Notes under the pieces: generated by a model
What the model was told of the DNA's origin: nothing
What the model saw: the letters and a program-made list of their open reading frames with translations, nothing else
Databases searched by the model: none
NCBI RefSeq assembly: GCF_030291075.1
Contig: NZ_CP127407.1
Coordinates: 1,548,001-1,612,000 of the forward strand
DNA: 64,000 nt
Origin: Stenotrophomonas sp. 57
GTDB taxonomy: Bacteria > Pseudomonadota > Gammaproteobacteria > Xanthomonadales > Xanthomonadaceae
Direction of reading: 5' to 3'
Shown: in pieces, positions 42,972 to 50,544 of the stretch
Position numbering within the stretch: the first letter of the stretch is position 1
Layout of the letters: each line of letters starts with the position of its first letter
Made by a program: the position numbers and the translations under genes

Positions 42972-44996
42972 ATGAGCGACCGTTTCGAACTCGTCTCGCC
43001 GTATTCACCGGCGGGCGACCAGCCTGATGCCATCGCGAAGCTGACCAGCAACTTCGAAGCGGGCATCGCCAAGCAGACCCTGCTGGGCGTCACCGGCTCG
43101 GGCAAGACCTACACCATCGCCAACGTCATCCAGAACGTGCAGAAGCCGACGCTGATCATGGCGCCGAACAAGACGCTGGCGGCGCAGCTGTATGGCGAGT
43201 TCAAGGCATTCTTCCCGCACAACGCGGTGGAGTACTTCGTCAGCTACTACGACTACTACCAGCCGGAAGCCTACGTGCCGTCGTCGGACACCTTCATCGA
43301 GAAGGACAGTTCGATCAACGAACACATCGAGCAGATGCGCCTGGCCGCGACCAAGACCCTGCTGTCGCGCCCGGATGCGATCGTGGTGGCGACGGTGTCG
43401 GCCATCTACGGCCTGGGTGCGCCCGAGGACTACCTGTCACTGCGCCTGATCCTGTCCAAGGGCGAGCGCATCGACCAGCGCGACCTGATCAACCACCTGA
43501 CCCAGCTGCAGTACACGCGCAACGAGTACGAACTGCAGCGCGGTACGTTCCGTGTGCGCGGCGAGGTGATCGATGTGTTTCCGGCCGAGTCGGACAGTGA
43601 GGCGCTGCGCCTGGAGCTGTTCGACGGCGAGGTCGAGAAGATCACCCTGTTCGATCCGCTCACCGGCGAGACGCTGCGCAACATGCAGCGTTTCACCGTG
43701 TACCCCAAGACCCACTACGCGACCACGCGCGAACGCGTGCTGGCGGCGATCGAAACGATCAAGGTCGAGTTGAAGGAGCGGCTGGAGCAGCTCTACGCGC
43801 AGAACAAGCTGGTGGAAGCGCAGCGCCTGGCGCAACGTACCCAGTTCGACATCGAGATGATGGCCGAGGTCGGCTTCTGCAACGGCATCGAGAACTATTC
43901 GCGGCACCTGACCGGCAAGAATGCAGGCGAGCCGCCGCCGACCCTGTTCGACTACCTGCCGGCCGATGCGCTGCTGGTGATCGACGAATCGCACGTGACC
44001 ATTCCGCAGATCGGCGCCATGTTCAAGGGCGACCGCTCGCGCAAGGAAACCCTGGTCGAGTTCGGCTTCCGGCTGCCGTCGGCGCTGGACAACCGGCCGC
44101 TGCGCTTCGAGGAATGGGAAGAGCGCTGCCCGCGCAGCATCTACGTGTCCGCTACGCCGGGCCCGTATGAGTACCGCGAGGCGGGCGACGAGATCACCGA
44201 GCTGGTGGTGCGCCCGACCGGCCTGATCGATCCGGTGGTGGAGATCCGTCCGGTCGGTACCCAGGTTGATGACCTGATGAGCGAAGCCAACGCGCGCATC
44301 AAGGCTGGCGACCGTGTGCTGGTCACCACGCTGACCAAGCGCATGGCCGAGAACCTCACCGAGTACCTCACTGAACACGGCATCCGCGTGCGTTACCTGC
44401 ACTCGGACGTGGATACGGTCGAGCGCGTGGAGATCATCCGCGATCTTCGCCTGGGCAAGTTCGATGTGCTGGTGGGCATCAATCTGCTGCGCGAAGGCCT
44501 GGACATGCCCGAGGTGTCGCTGGTGGCGATTCTCGACGCCGACAAGGAAGGTTTCCTGCGCTCCACCGGTTCGCTGATCCAGACCATCGGCCGTGCCGCG
44601 CGCAATGTGCGCGGCAAGGCGATCCTGTATGCCGACAAGGTGACGCGCTCGATGCAGGCGGCGATCGATGAGACCGATCGTCGTCGTGCCAAGCAGGTCG
44701 AATACAACGAGCAGCACGGCATCGTGCCGCGCTCGGTCGCGCGCCCGATCGTCGACGTGCTGGAAGGGGCGCGTTCGGACGCCGCCGAGAAGGAAGCCAA
44801 GAAGGGCAAGGGCAAGAGCCGGGCGGGCGTGGCGGAAGAGGGCGCCGACTACCGTTCACTCAATCCGGCCCAGCTGGCGGCCCGTCTCAAGGCGCTGGAA
44901 CAGCAGATGTACCAGCACGCCAAGGACCTGGAATTCGAGGATGCCGCACGCGTTCGCGACCAGATCCGGCAGCTGAAGGAAGCCAGCCTCGGCTGA
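42972..44996 (+). CDS. uvrB: excinuclease ABC subunit B
   Basis: Damage-recognition helicase subunit of nucleotide excision repair (674 aa). It begins [20 protein letters not shown], with Walker A GVTGSGKT at 39-46, the beta-hairpin region [20 protein letters not shown], helicase motifs DESHVTIPQ and [11 protein letters not shown], and a C-terminal UVR domain ([20 protein letters not shown]) that binds UvrC, which is also in this window. The ATG at 42972 fits the family. A TATACT at about 42940 may be the -10; I see no clear LexA site. Confidence 0.97.
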   Translation: MSDRFELVSPYSPAGDQPDAIAKLTSNFEAGIAKQTLLGVTGSGKTYTIANVIQNVQKPTLIMAPNKTLAAQLYGEFKAFFPHNAVEYFVSYYDYYQPEAYVPSSDTFIEKDSSINEHIEQMRLAATKTLLSRPDAIVVATVSAIYGLGAPEDYLSLRLILSKGERIDQRDLINHLTQLQYTRNEYELQRGTFRVRGEVIDVFPAESDSEALRLELFDGEVEKITLFDPLTGETLRNMQRFTVYPKTHYATTRERVLAAIETIKVELKERLEQLYAQNKLVEAQRLAQRTQFDIEMMAEVGFCNGIENYSRHLTGKNAGEPPPTLFDYLPADALLVIDESHVTIPQIGAMFKGDRSRKETLVEFGFRLPSALDNRPLRFEEWEERCPRSIYVSATPGPYEYREAGDEITELVVRPTGLIDPVVEIRPVGTQVDDLMSEANARIKAGDRVLVTTLTKRMAENLTEYLTEHGIRVRYLHSDVDTVERVEIIRDLRLGKFDVLVGINLLREGLDMPEVSLVAILDADKEGFLRSTGSLIQTIGRAARNVRGKAILYADKVTRSMQAAIDETDRRRAKQVEYNEQHGIVPRSVARPIVDVLEGARSDAAEKEAKKGKGKSRAGVAEEGADYRSLNPAQLAARLKALEQQMYQHAKDLEFEDAARVRDQIRQLKEASLG

Positions 44997-45029
44997 ACGC
45001 GGCGGTGCAGCCTCATCTTCACAAAAGTG

Positions 45030-45058
45030 TTGCGCTTCACGGCCGGCATCCGTAATAT
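45030..45058 (+). promoter_or_regulatory. promoter of the first tRNA-Val
   Basis: TTGCGC and TAATAT spaced by 17 bases, 44 bases before the tRNA. The -10 is strong. Confidence 0.65.
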
Positions 45059-45102
45059 ACGCGGCCTGCACCGACGCAATCGCGGAAATGCAGAAGCAAA
45101 AC

Positions 45103-45177
45103 GGGCGGTTAGCTCAGCGGTAGAGCACTACCTTGACATGGTAGGGGTCACAGGTTCGAACCCTGTACCGCCCACCA
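45103..45177 (+). tRNA. tRNA-Val (GAC), copy 1
   Basis: 75 nt with encoded CCA. The acceptor GGGCGGT pairs with ACCGCCC, the anticodon GAC is at 45135-45137 and the T-arm is CAGGTTCGAACCCTG. Confidence 0.97.
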
Positions 45178-45211
45178 CGAAGTCTCCGGAAGGAGGCTGT
45201 CGTGAAATGCA

Positions 45212-45237
45212 AAGCCCGGCCCTGGCGCCGGGTTTTT
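45212..45237 (+). terminator. terminator-like hairpin between the tRNA-Val copies
   Basis: CCCGGC/GCCGGG stem followed by TTTTT. It may end the first tRNA transcript or be partly read through to the second copy, which has no obvious promoter of its own. Confidence 0.7.
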
Positions 45238-45275
45238 ACGTAGCAAGGCCCGCCTTCGGGCGGCAAGAACACGAT

Positions 45276-45350
45276 GGGCGGTTAGCTCAGCGGTAGAGCA
45301 CTACCTTGACATGGTAGGGGTCACAGGTTCGAACCCTGTACCGCCCACCA
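45276..45350 (+). tRNA. tRNA-Val (GAC), copy 2
   Basis: Identical to copy 1 over all 75 nt, with anticodon GAC at 45308-45310. The spacer holds a GCCCGCC/GGCGGGC-type hairpin just upstream. Confidence 0.97.
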
Positions 45351-45392
45351 CCTGGCTCCCGGCATTGCCGGTGCAGCGGTGGATCACGATGG

Positions 45393-45417
45393 AAGCCGGC
45401 CCTTGGCCGGCTTTTTT
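45393..45417 (+). terminator. terminator after tRNA-Val copy 2
   Basis: Eight-bp stem AAGCCGGC / GCCGGCTT with loop CCTTG, followed by TTTT. Confidence 0.9.
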
Positions 45418-45446
45418 CGTTTCTGGCGGTGGCCGGCGGGCGAGGG

Positions 45447-45755
45447 TCAGCGCTGGGCGATCCACTCGTCGATGCTGATCATGCGCTGCAGCCGCCACTG
45501 GCCATCCACGCGTTCCCAGACCTGCGCGAAGCGCGCCGAGCCGGCCTGATGCTGCTGGCCCACGCGCAATATGCGGTCCTGGCGCAGCCGGTACAGCTGC
45601 AGGGCGGTCGGCTCCGTGACCGGGTGCTGTGCTGAGGGGGCGCCGGGTTGGCTGGCGTCGGCCTGCAGGATCTGACTGCGCAGGGACGCATCCCCGGCCT
45701 CGGCATTGCGGCCGAACAGACCAGCGCACAACAGCAGCAGGGCAAGCATCGGCAT
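45447..45755 (-). CDS. small secreted protein, possibly NTF2/SnoaL-related
   Basis: A 102-residue protein with a signal peptide (MPMLALLLLCAGLFGRNAEA). The mature part ends FAQVWERVDGQWRLQRMISI, which resembles the last strands of NTF2/SnoaL-like (DUF4440) domains, but the protein is shorter than a full domain of that type. It could be a truncated or specialised form. I start at 45755; a Met two codons later is equally possible. The 260 bases upstream (to 46014) contain no gene I can support. Confidence 0.55.
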   Translation of the reverse strand: MPMLALLLLCAGLFGRNAEAGDASLRSQILQADASQPGAPSAQHPVTEPTALQLYRLRQDRILRVGQQHQAGSARFAQVWERVDGQWRLQRMISIDEWIAQR

Positions 45756-45885
45756 GGCACGGTGCTCCGAAGAAGGGAGTCCAGCGTGGCACCGCCCCCT
45801 GCGCAGTGAAACCGGTATGCGACGAAAGCCGGTAAAACGTGCGTCAACGCGCTCCGGAAAGGATGAATCCGTGGGCCGGAAACGA

Positions 45886-45911
45886 CCGGGCCGCCTCTGG
45901 AGGCGGCCCGG
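45886..45911 (-). terminator. strong hairpin, possible terminator for the small peptide gene
   Basis: Perfect 11-bp GC-rich stem CCGGGCCGCCT / AGGCGGCCCGG with loop CTGG, 100 bases beyond the stop of the 62-aa gene on the minus strand. The following T-run is weak (TCGTTTCC). Confidence 0.45.
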
Positions 45912-46014
45912 CGCGGTGCCCATGTGCGGGATGGGCCGATCATCGCCGTCGAGCTGGATCAGCCCTGCGGCGCCTGCATCAGGTCAGCGGAGCCGGCCTG
46001 TGCTGCGGCTTCGA

Positions 46015-46203
46015 TTACAGCGGATCACAGCACAGCACTTGGCCAGGCTTGCCCGAGTTGCCGAACGGGCAGCTCGGATGTGGCTCGCAACCGGGTGCGT
46101 ACCCGGTCTTGGGGGCGACGGCGAAGGCTTGGCTGGCACCAAAGGCCATGGCCGCGACAACGACGATACCGGCGACGGACGAAAGCACTTTCTTTCCGAT
46201 CAT
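46015..46203 (-). CDS. 62-aa secreted Cys-rich peptide
   Basis: Unrecognised. MIGKKVLSSVAGIVVVAAMA then FGASQAFA is a clear signal peptide, leaving a mature peptide of about 34 residues with four cysteines (C39, C45, C58, C59) in GCEPHPSCPFGNS and QVLCCDPL, enough for two disulfides. AAGGAG lies just upstream of the ATG. The plan (basic start, hydrophobic helix, Ala-x-Ala, short Cys-containing tail) recalls NVEALA-type exported peptides of Bacteroidetes, without the NVEALA sequence. A thioredoxin-like gene lies 113 bases upstream on the same strand. Confidence 0.65.
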   Translation of the reverse strand: MIGKKVLSSVAGIVVVAAMAFGASQAFAVAPKTGYAPGCEPHPSCPFGNSGKPGQVLCCDPL

Positions 46204-46316
46204 GTGTATCTCCTTGGTTGGCGTTGTGGTGTTGCAGTTGCCGAAGGCACCGGAGTGCCGGTTGTGGCGCGGATGCGGTAAACGATGGCGTGCGTGCCGA
46301 CGGGGCGCGCGCTGTA

Positions 46317-46886
46317 TCAGGGCCGTGCGGGGGCCGGCGTCAGGGAGTTGATGGTGTCGCGCACCACCTGTTCATCCAGCTGGCCGACATGCTTGTAGGC
46401 CACGCTGCCATCGGTGGCCAGCACCATCAACATCGGCGTGACCGTGGCGCGGTAGCGCTTGGACGCATCGGCTTCGGTGTCGATGGCGATGGGGAACTGC
46501 AATGCATGCTTTCCCGCGTAGTCGGCCAGTTGGTCGTAAGGGGGCAGTCCCACACCGATCAGTTCACTACGGCCGCGCGTCGCGGCGATCTGTTGCAGCT
46601 GCGGCATCGAGGCCAGGCAGTAGCGGCAGGTGGTGGAAAAGAAGTAGAGGATCTGAGGTGCGTCGCGCGCGCCGCCGATATCGACGTGGGTGTGCTGCGT
46701 TGTGCGCAGCGCCAGTGCATCCGGGCGGCTGCCGAGGCCCAGTCCGTGTGCGTCCAGTCGCATGTTCTGCAGCTGGACGGCCATCTGCTCGTTGATCTGC
46801 CGGAGCTGGCGGTTCTGCCATCCCAGCGCGACGATGAGGGCGGACAGCATCAGGGCGACGACGGGGAACAGGACGCGCTTGAGCAT
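46317..46886 (-). CDS. TlpA-like thioredoxin-fold protein, membrane anchored
   Basis: A 189-residue periplasmic thiol-disulfide protein. The N-terminal helix (residues 4-22) is an uncleaved anchor, followed by a coiled stretch RQLRQINEQMAVQLQNMRLD and a thioredoxin domain with YFFSTTCRYCLASM (C87, C90) and a cis-Pro in ATVTPMLMVL. The CxxC spells CRYC. Likely a reductant or carrier for a specific partner. The small Cys-rich peptide gene directly downstream is an attractive partner, which is inference. Confidence 0.82.
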   Translation of the reverse strand: MLKRVLFPVVALMLSALIVALGWQNRQLRQINEQMAVQLQNMRLDAHGLGLGSRPDALALRTTQHTHVDIGGARDAPQILYFFSTTCRYCLASMPQLQQIAATRGRSELIGVGLPPYDQLADYAGKHALQFPIAIDTEADASKRYRATVTPMLMVLATDGSVAYKHVGQLDEQVVRDTINSLTPAPARP

Positions 46887-47048
46887 CGATCATCCTTGAA
46901 CGCAGCGTTGGCTCGAACATACCCGAACTGGCGCGCAGGGTGTTAAACGGATGTTCCCGGCACATCCGCCGACGGCGCACCTGTACTAGAGTGGTGCGCG
47001 CGCAGGCATGCGTGCATGCCCTCCACCCATCACCAGGATCTTTCACCG

Positions 47049-47189
47049 ATGAGCGATCATGTGCCGGTTTCCAGGCCCAATCCGTTCTTTGAACTGCTGT
47101 TTGGCGGCAACATGCTGGAAGGTACGTTCAAGGCGGTGATCTGGGTCGCCCTGTTGTCCGCTGTTCTGGCCTGGACCACGCTCCGCTGA
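47049..47189 (+). CDS. 46-aa single-helix membrane protein
   Basis: A short open frame starting MSDHVPVSRPNPFFELLFGG and ending in a hydrophobic helix (AVIWVALLSAVLAWTTL). CAGGA lies about ten bases before the ATG. It is alone on the plus strand between two minus-strand genes. The hydrophilic start followed by one clean membrane helix and a final Arg is typical of real small membrane proteins, but I cannot name it. Confidence 0.45.
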   Translation: MSDHVPVSRPNPFFELLFGGNMLEGTFKAVIWVALLSAVLAWTTLR

Positions 47190-47240
47190 GCCATTGCGCT
47201 GCCCGGCAGCCTCGGCCACGGGCAGCGTTGCCGACTGCGC

Positions 47241-47525
47241 TCAGGCGTTGAAAGCCTGGCGCAGGCTGCGCAGCGTGGCCTGGCGATGTTCCTTTGCTGA
47301 GGCTTCGCCCATTTCCAGCTCCTGCAGGCGCAACCCGACCAGCGTCATCGACAGGGCGTAGCCACGTGCCGCGTCGGCAACGCGCGAGAGTCCCACGGCG
47401 CGACGCGCCAGTGCATTCACGTGTTCCAGGTCAGGCATCAGGCCCAGGTAGGCGCGCTCGGCGCTTTCCAGGTCGGGAGCACGCAGGATCGCGTGTGCTT
47501 CGGCGGTGGGGGAGACGGAGGCCAT
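47241..47525 (-). CDS. small helical protein of unknown function
   Basis: A 94-residue cytoplasmic protein predicted to be mostly helical: AEAHAILRAPDLESAERAYL, LMPDLEHVNALARRAVGLSR and a long C-terminal helix VGLRLQELEMGEASAKEHRQ. The ATG at 47525 follows AAGGA at six bases. No cysteine or catalytic pattern is seen. It lies 29 bases downstream of mipA on the same strand and may be co-transcribed with it. Confidence 0.5.
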   Translation of the reverse strand: MASVSPTAEAHAILRAPDLESAERAYLGLMPDLEHVNALARRAVGLSRVADAARGYALSMTLVGLRLQELEMGEASAKEHRQATLRSLRQAFNA

Positions 47526-47554
47526 GGGGGTCCTTGTCCGTAGCGGGCGCTCGC

Positions 47555-48322
47555 TCAGAACGAGCGCATCAGGGAAACGAAGGCCGACGATTGTGTGCCG
47601 CGTCGTGCCATCGGGCTGTCCTTCACTGCATCGCCGAACCACTGGTTGGCGACCACGCCGGTCGCGCGCCACTTCGTGCCAAGTGGCGTGCTGACGGCGA
47701 TCTGCAGGCTCGGCGATGTCGTGCTGCCCGGACGGTAGGCCGCCAGCCCGGAGCGCAGCGCTTCCTCATCGCTGATGCCGTAGTAGTAATCCAGCAGGCG
47801 TGCGCTGGAGTGCACGACGCCGACCTTGGGGACCCAGGTGAAGCGGCCTGCCTGGATCGGATAGCTGTAGTGCAGGCGTGATTCGATGCCGCCGCCGTGG
47901 CCGGTGATCTCGCGCATCACATCGGCTTCGACGATGCCCCAGTCGGCGCCGTATTCGCCGTTGATGCCGGCCATGGCCGACATCTGCCGGCTATGCAGGC
48001 GGCGCAGCTGCGGATCGTTCACATCGTCGGTCTTGAAGCGCAGCGTGTAGGGCGTGAGCGCCGCCGAAAGACGCAGGCCCTGGCCCCTGTACAGGTACAT
48101 GCCCAGCGAGCCTGGGCTTGCGAAGAAGCGCTGGCCCTGCCAGGCGATGGACGGAACCACCAGCGGCTTGACGTCGTAGTGCGCGTACGCGCCCGAAGTT
48201 GCGCCAGCGCTGATGCCAGCCTGTACGCCCGGGCTGCGGTAGGCCGCCTGCGCGATCATCGGCAGGCCGAGGGCGGCGGAGAACAGCAGCGGACACAGCA
48301 GGGTCGGGGACAGTGACGGCAT
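47555..48322 (-). CDS. MipA/OmpV family outer-membrane protein
   Basis: A 255-residue outer-membrane beta-barrel. The signal peptide ends near AQA (residue 27). SLGMYLYRGQGLRLSAALTP then YTLRFKTDDVNDPQLRRLHS is the MipA/OmpV pattern, and the chain ends with Phe as barrels do. Members scaffold peptidoglycan enzymes or respond to envelope stress and antibiotics. It is divergent from a two-component system, with a direct repeat in between that probably places it under that system's control. Confidence 0.87.
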   Translation of the reverse strand: MPSLSPTLLCPLLFSAALGLPMIAQAAYRSPGVQAGISAGATSGAYAHYDVKPLVVPSIAWQGQRFFASPGSLGMYLYRGQGLRLSAALTPYTLRFKTDDVNDPQLRRLHSRQMSAMAGINGEYGADWGIVEADVMREITGHGGGIESRLHYSYPIQAGRFTWVPKVGVVHSSARLLDYYYGISDEEALRSGLAAYRPGSTTSPSLQIAVSTPLGTKWRATGVVANQWFGDAVKDSPMARRGTQSSAFVSLMRSF

Positions 48323-48367
48323 CGATCAGCGACTACGCGGGGGGATGGCTGCGCATGATGGCGGGGC

Positions 48368-48385
48368 AACATTGTCAGAACATTG
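48368..48385. promoter_or_regulatory. perfect direct repeat, likely response-regulator site
   Basis: AACATTGTCAGAACATTG: two identical heptamers with an 11-bp period, the geometry used by OmpR-family dimers. It is 46 bases upstream of mipA and 84 bases upstream of the response regulator gene, so it can serve both. A TATGAT at 48434 may be the -10 for the regulator operon. Confidence 0.6.
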
Positions 48386-48468
48386 CGCCTGCGCATCCGG
48401 CAGTCCGAAGCGGAAAAACCGGGCGCGAGGCACTATGATCGGCACCGTTTCCGGTAGCCGAGCCCCCG

Positions 48469-49140
48469 ATGCGCATCCTCCTGGTCGAAGACGATCCTGA
48501 TCTGTCCCGTGCACTGCAGTCGGGACTGGAGCGGCAGGGTGTGGTCGCCGATGTGGTCGGCAGCCTGGCCGAAGCGGCCATCGCGCTGCGCGAACCGGTG
48601 CACCAGCTGATGTTGCTGGACCGGCAGTTGCCTGATGGCGATGGTGCTGGCTTCGTGGCCACTGCGCGCGCGTTGCGGCCGAACCTGGCGGTGATCATGC
48701 TGACCGCCAAGGGCACGCTGTCGGACAAGGTCGAGGGGCTGGACGTGGGCGCCGATGACTATCTGGTCAAGCCGGTGGCGATCGAGGAACTGATGGCGCG
48801 CATCCGCGCGGTGTCGCGGCGGCCCTCGGCGATGGTGACGCCACGCCTGCATCTGGGCCGGCTGGAGTTCGATTTCGAATCGCTGCAGGCACAGGTTGAC
48901 GGCCAGCCGTTGGCGCTGCCGCGCCGGCAGGTACTGGTGCTGCAGGCGCTGGCGATGCGGCAGGGACGCACCGTCACCCGCAGCGCGCTGGAGGCGGCCG
49001 TGTACGGCTTCGATGACGAGATCCAGTCCAATGCACTGGACGCGCATATCTCCAAGCTGCGCAAGGCGCTGCAACAGGCCGGGGCTGGCGTGGAGATCCA
49101 TGTGATCCGCGGCGTCGGCTACCTGCTGGCGGAGGCCTGA
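48469..49140 (+). CDS. OmpR-family response regulator
   Basis: A 223-residue DNA-binding regulator. The receiver has the acidic pair D8/D9 (VEDDPD), phosphorylated D51 (LLDRQLPDGDG), T79 (LTAKG) and K101 (YLVKPV). The winged-helix output domain ends DAHISKLRKALQQAG then IHVIRGVGYLLAEA. It is transcribed with the sensor kinase, whose ATG is one base after the stop. The likely target is the divergent mipA gene and its own operon through the AACATTG repeat. Confidence 0.93.
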   Translation: MRILLVEDDPDLSRALQSGLERQGVVADVVGSLAEAAIALREPVHQLMLLDRQLPDGDGAGFVATARALRPNLAVIMLTAKGTLSDKVEGLDVGADDYLVKPVAIEELMARIRAVSRRPSAMVTPRLHLGRLEFDFESLQAQVDGQPLALPRRQVLVLQALAMRQGRTVTRSALEAAVYGFDDEIQSNALDAHISKLRKALQQAGAGVEIHVIRGVGYLLAEA

Positions 49141-49141
49141 G

Positions 49142-50485
49142 ATGGCACGTCCGATCCGCTCCATAACGCTGGGCCTGGCCTGGCGCCTGTTCCTTGCACA
49201 GGCCTTCACCGTGCTGTTCGCGGTGGTCGCGCTGATCCTGACCTGGGGTGACAAGGACACCTGGGGCATGGACATGTTCATGGCCGAGGCAGTGGCCAAG
49301 GCGGTGCACAGCGAAGGTGGCCGGCTGGTGCTGGACCAGGCGCGCTGGGAAAAGCTCGATGCCAGCGCAGGCGGCAACCTCTGGTTCGCGGCGGTCGACG
49401 ACAAGGGGGGCTGGCTGGAGCGCGGCACGATTCCCGCGATCCATGCGCCGCTGCTGGCGCGGTTGCCGACGCTGGGCGCGACCGAGCTCGGTTCGCTGGT
49501 GCCGCCGTACCTGGATGTGGCGCGGGTGATGATCCGCAACGAAGAGGGCCGTCGCATCACGGTGATGGTTGGCGGTGCTCCAAAGGGCGGGTTGCTGGAT
49601 GGCGCGCTGATGGTGCTGCGCCTGATCGGCCCGTGGTTCTTCCTGCCGCTGATCGTAGTCACGCTGCTGGTGATGCCGACGGTGATCCATCGCGCGATGC
49701 GCGGCGTGCGACGCTCCGCGCAGCAGGCCAAGGAGCTGGATATCGGCCAGCCGGGCGCGCGCCTGGATGCACAACTGGTGTCGACCGAGGTCGCGCCGCT
49801 GGTGGAAGCGTTCAACGATGCGATCGACAAGGTGCAGCAGGGCTATGCAGCGCGCGACAAGTTTCTCGCCGATGCCGCGCATGAGCTGCGCGTACCGATC
49901 GCGGTGGTGCAGGCGCGCCTGTCGCAGCTGCCGCAGGGTGAACTGAAATCGCAGTTGTTGACCGATGTCGCCCGCCTCGGCAACGTGGCCGAGCACCTGC
50001 TCGACCTGCAGCGGCTCGACCGCAATGTCGGCGCGCTGCAGCGGCTGGACCTGGCGTTGCTGGTGCGCGAGGCGGCCGCCGATCTGGCGCCGCTGGTGGT
50101 CGGCGCCGGTTATGGCTTCGAGGTGGATGCGCCGGAGTCGCCCGTGTGGATCCATGGCGACAGCCTCGCGCTGGGGCGGGTGATCGCCAACCTGGTGCAC
50201 AACGCCATCGTCCATGGTGGCGGGCGCGGCATCATCTGCGTGCGCCTGGATGCACGCGGCCTGCTGGAGGTCAGCGATCAGGGCGCGGGTATTCCGGTCG
50301 GCGACCGTGAGGCGATCTTCGAACCGTTCCATCGTCTGCGCGCCGCCGGTAGTGGCAGCGGCCTGGGCCTGCACCTGGTAAAGGAAATCGTGCAGCACCA
50401 CGGTGGTTCGGTCAGCGTCGGTGAAGCGGCCGGCGGCGGCGCCAGCTTCAGAGTCAATTTCCACCGCGGTACCGTACGGCGCTGA
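49142..50485 (+). CDS. sensor histidine kinase
   Basis: A 447-residue membrane kinase. Two membrane helices (about residues 15-35 and 162-182) enclose a periplasmic sensor of some 125 residues, followed by HAMP (to about 240), the H-box FLADAAHELRVPIAVVQARL with H247, N-box NLVHNAIVHGG, and the G1/G2 boxes SDQGAGIP and GSGLGLHLVKEIV. The H-box has VP where TP/SP is more usual. The signal is unknown; the mipA target suggests envelope or antibiotic stress. Confidence 0.92.
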   Translation: MARPIRSITLGLAWRLFLAQAFTVLFAVVALILTWGDKDTWGMDMFMAEAVAKAVHSEGGRLVLDQARWEKLDASAGGNLWFAAVDDKGGWLERGTIPAIHAPLLARLPTLGATELGSLVPPYLDVARVMIRNEEGRRITVMVGGAPKGGLLDGALMVLRLIGPWFFLPLIVVTLLVMPTVIHRAMRGVRRSAQQAKELDIGQPGARLDAQLVSTEVAPLVEAFNDAIDKVQQGYAARDKFLADAAHELRVPIAVVQARLSQLPQGELKSQLLTDVARLGNVAEHLLDLQRLDRNVGALQRLDLALLVREAAADLAPLVVGAGYGFEVDAPESPVWIHGDSLALGRVIANLVHNAIVHGGGRGIICVRLDARGLLEVSDQGAGIPVGDREAIFEPFHRLRAAGSGSGLGLHLVKEIVQHHGGSVSVGEAAGGGASFRVNFHRGTVRR

Positions 50486-50544
50486 CAGGCACACGGGGAA
50501 AGGCCCGATAGTCAGCCTGCCACCTCCAGCGGCAGGCTGGGGGA

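Noticed and set aside
45103..45350. Genomic-island attachment site created by duplicated tRNA-Val
   Set aside because: Both copies are full length and identical, with no integrase or foreign genes between or after them; simple tandem duplication explains it.
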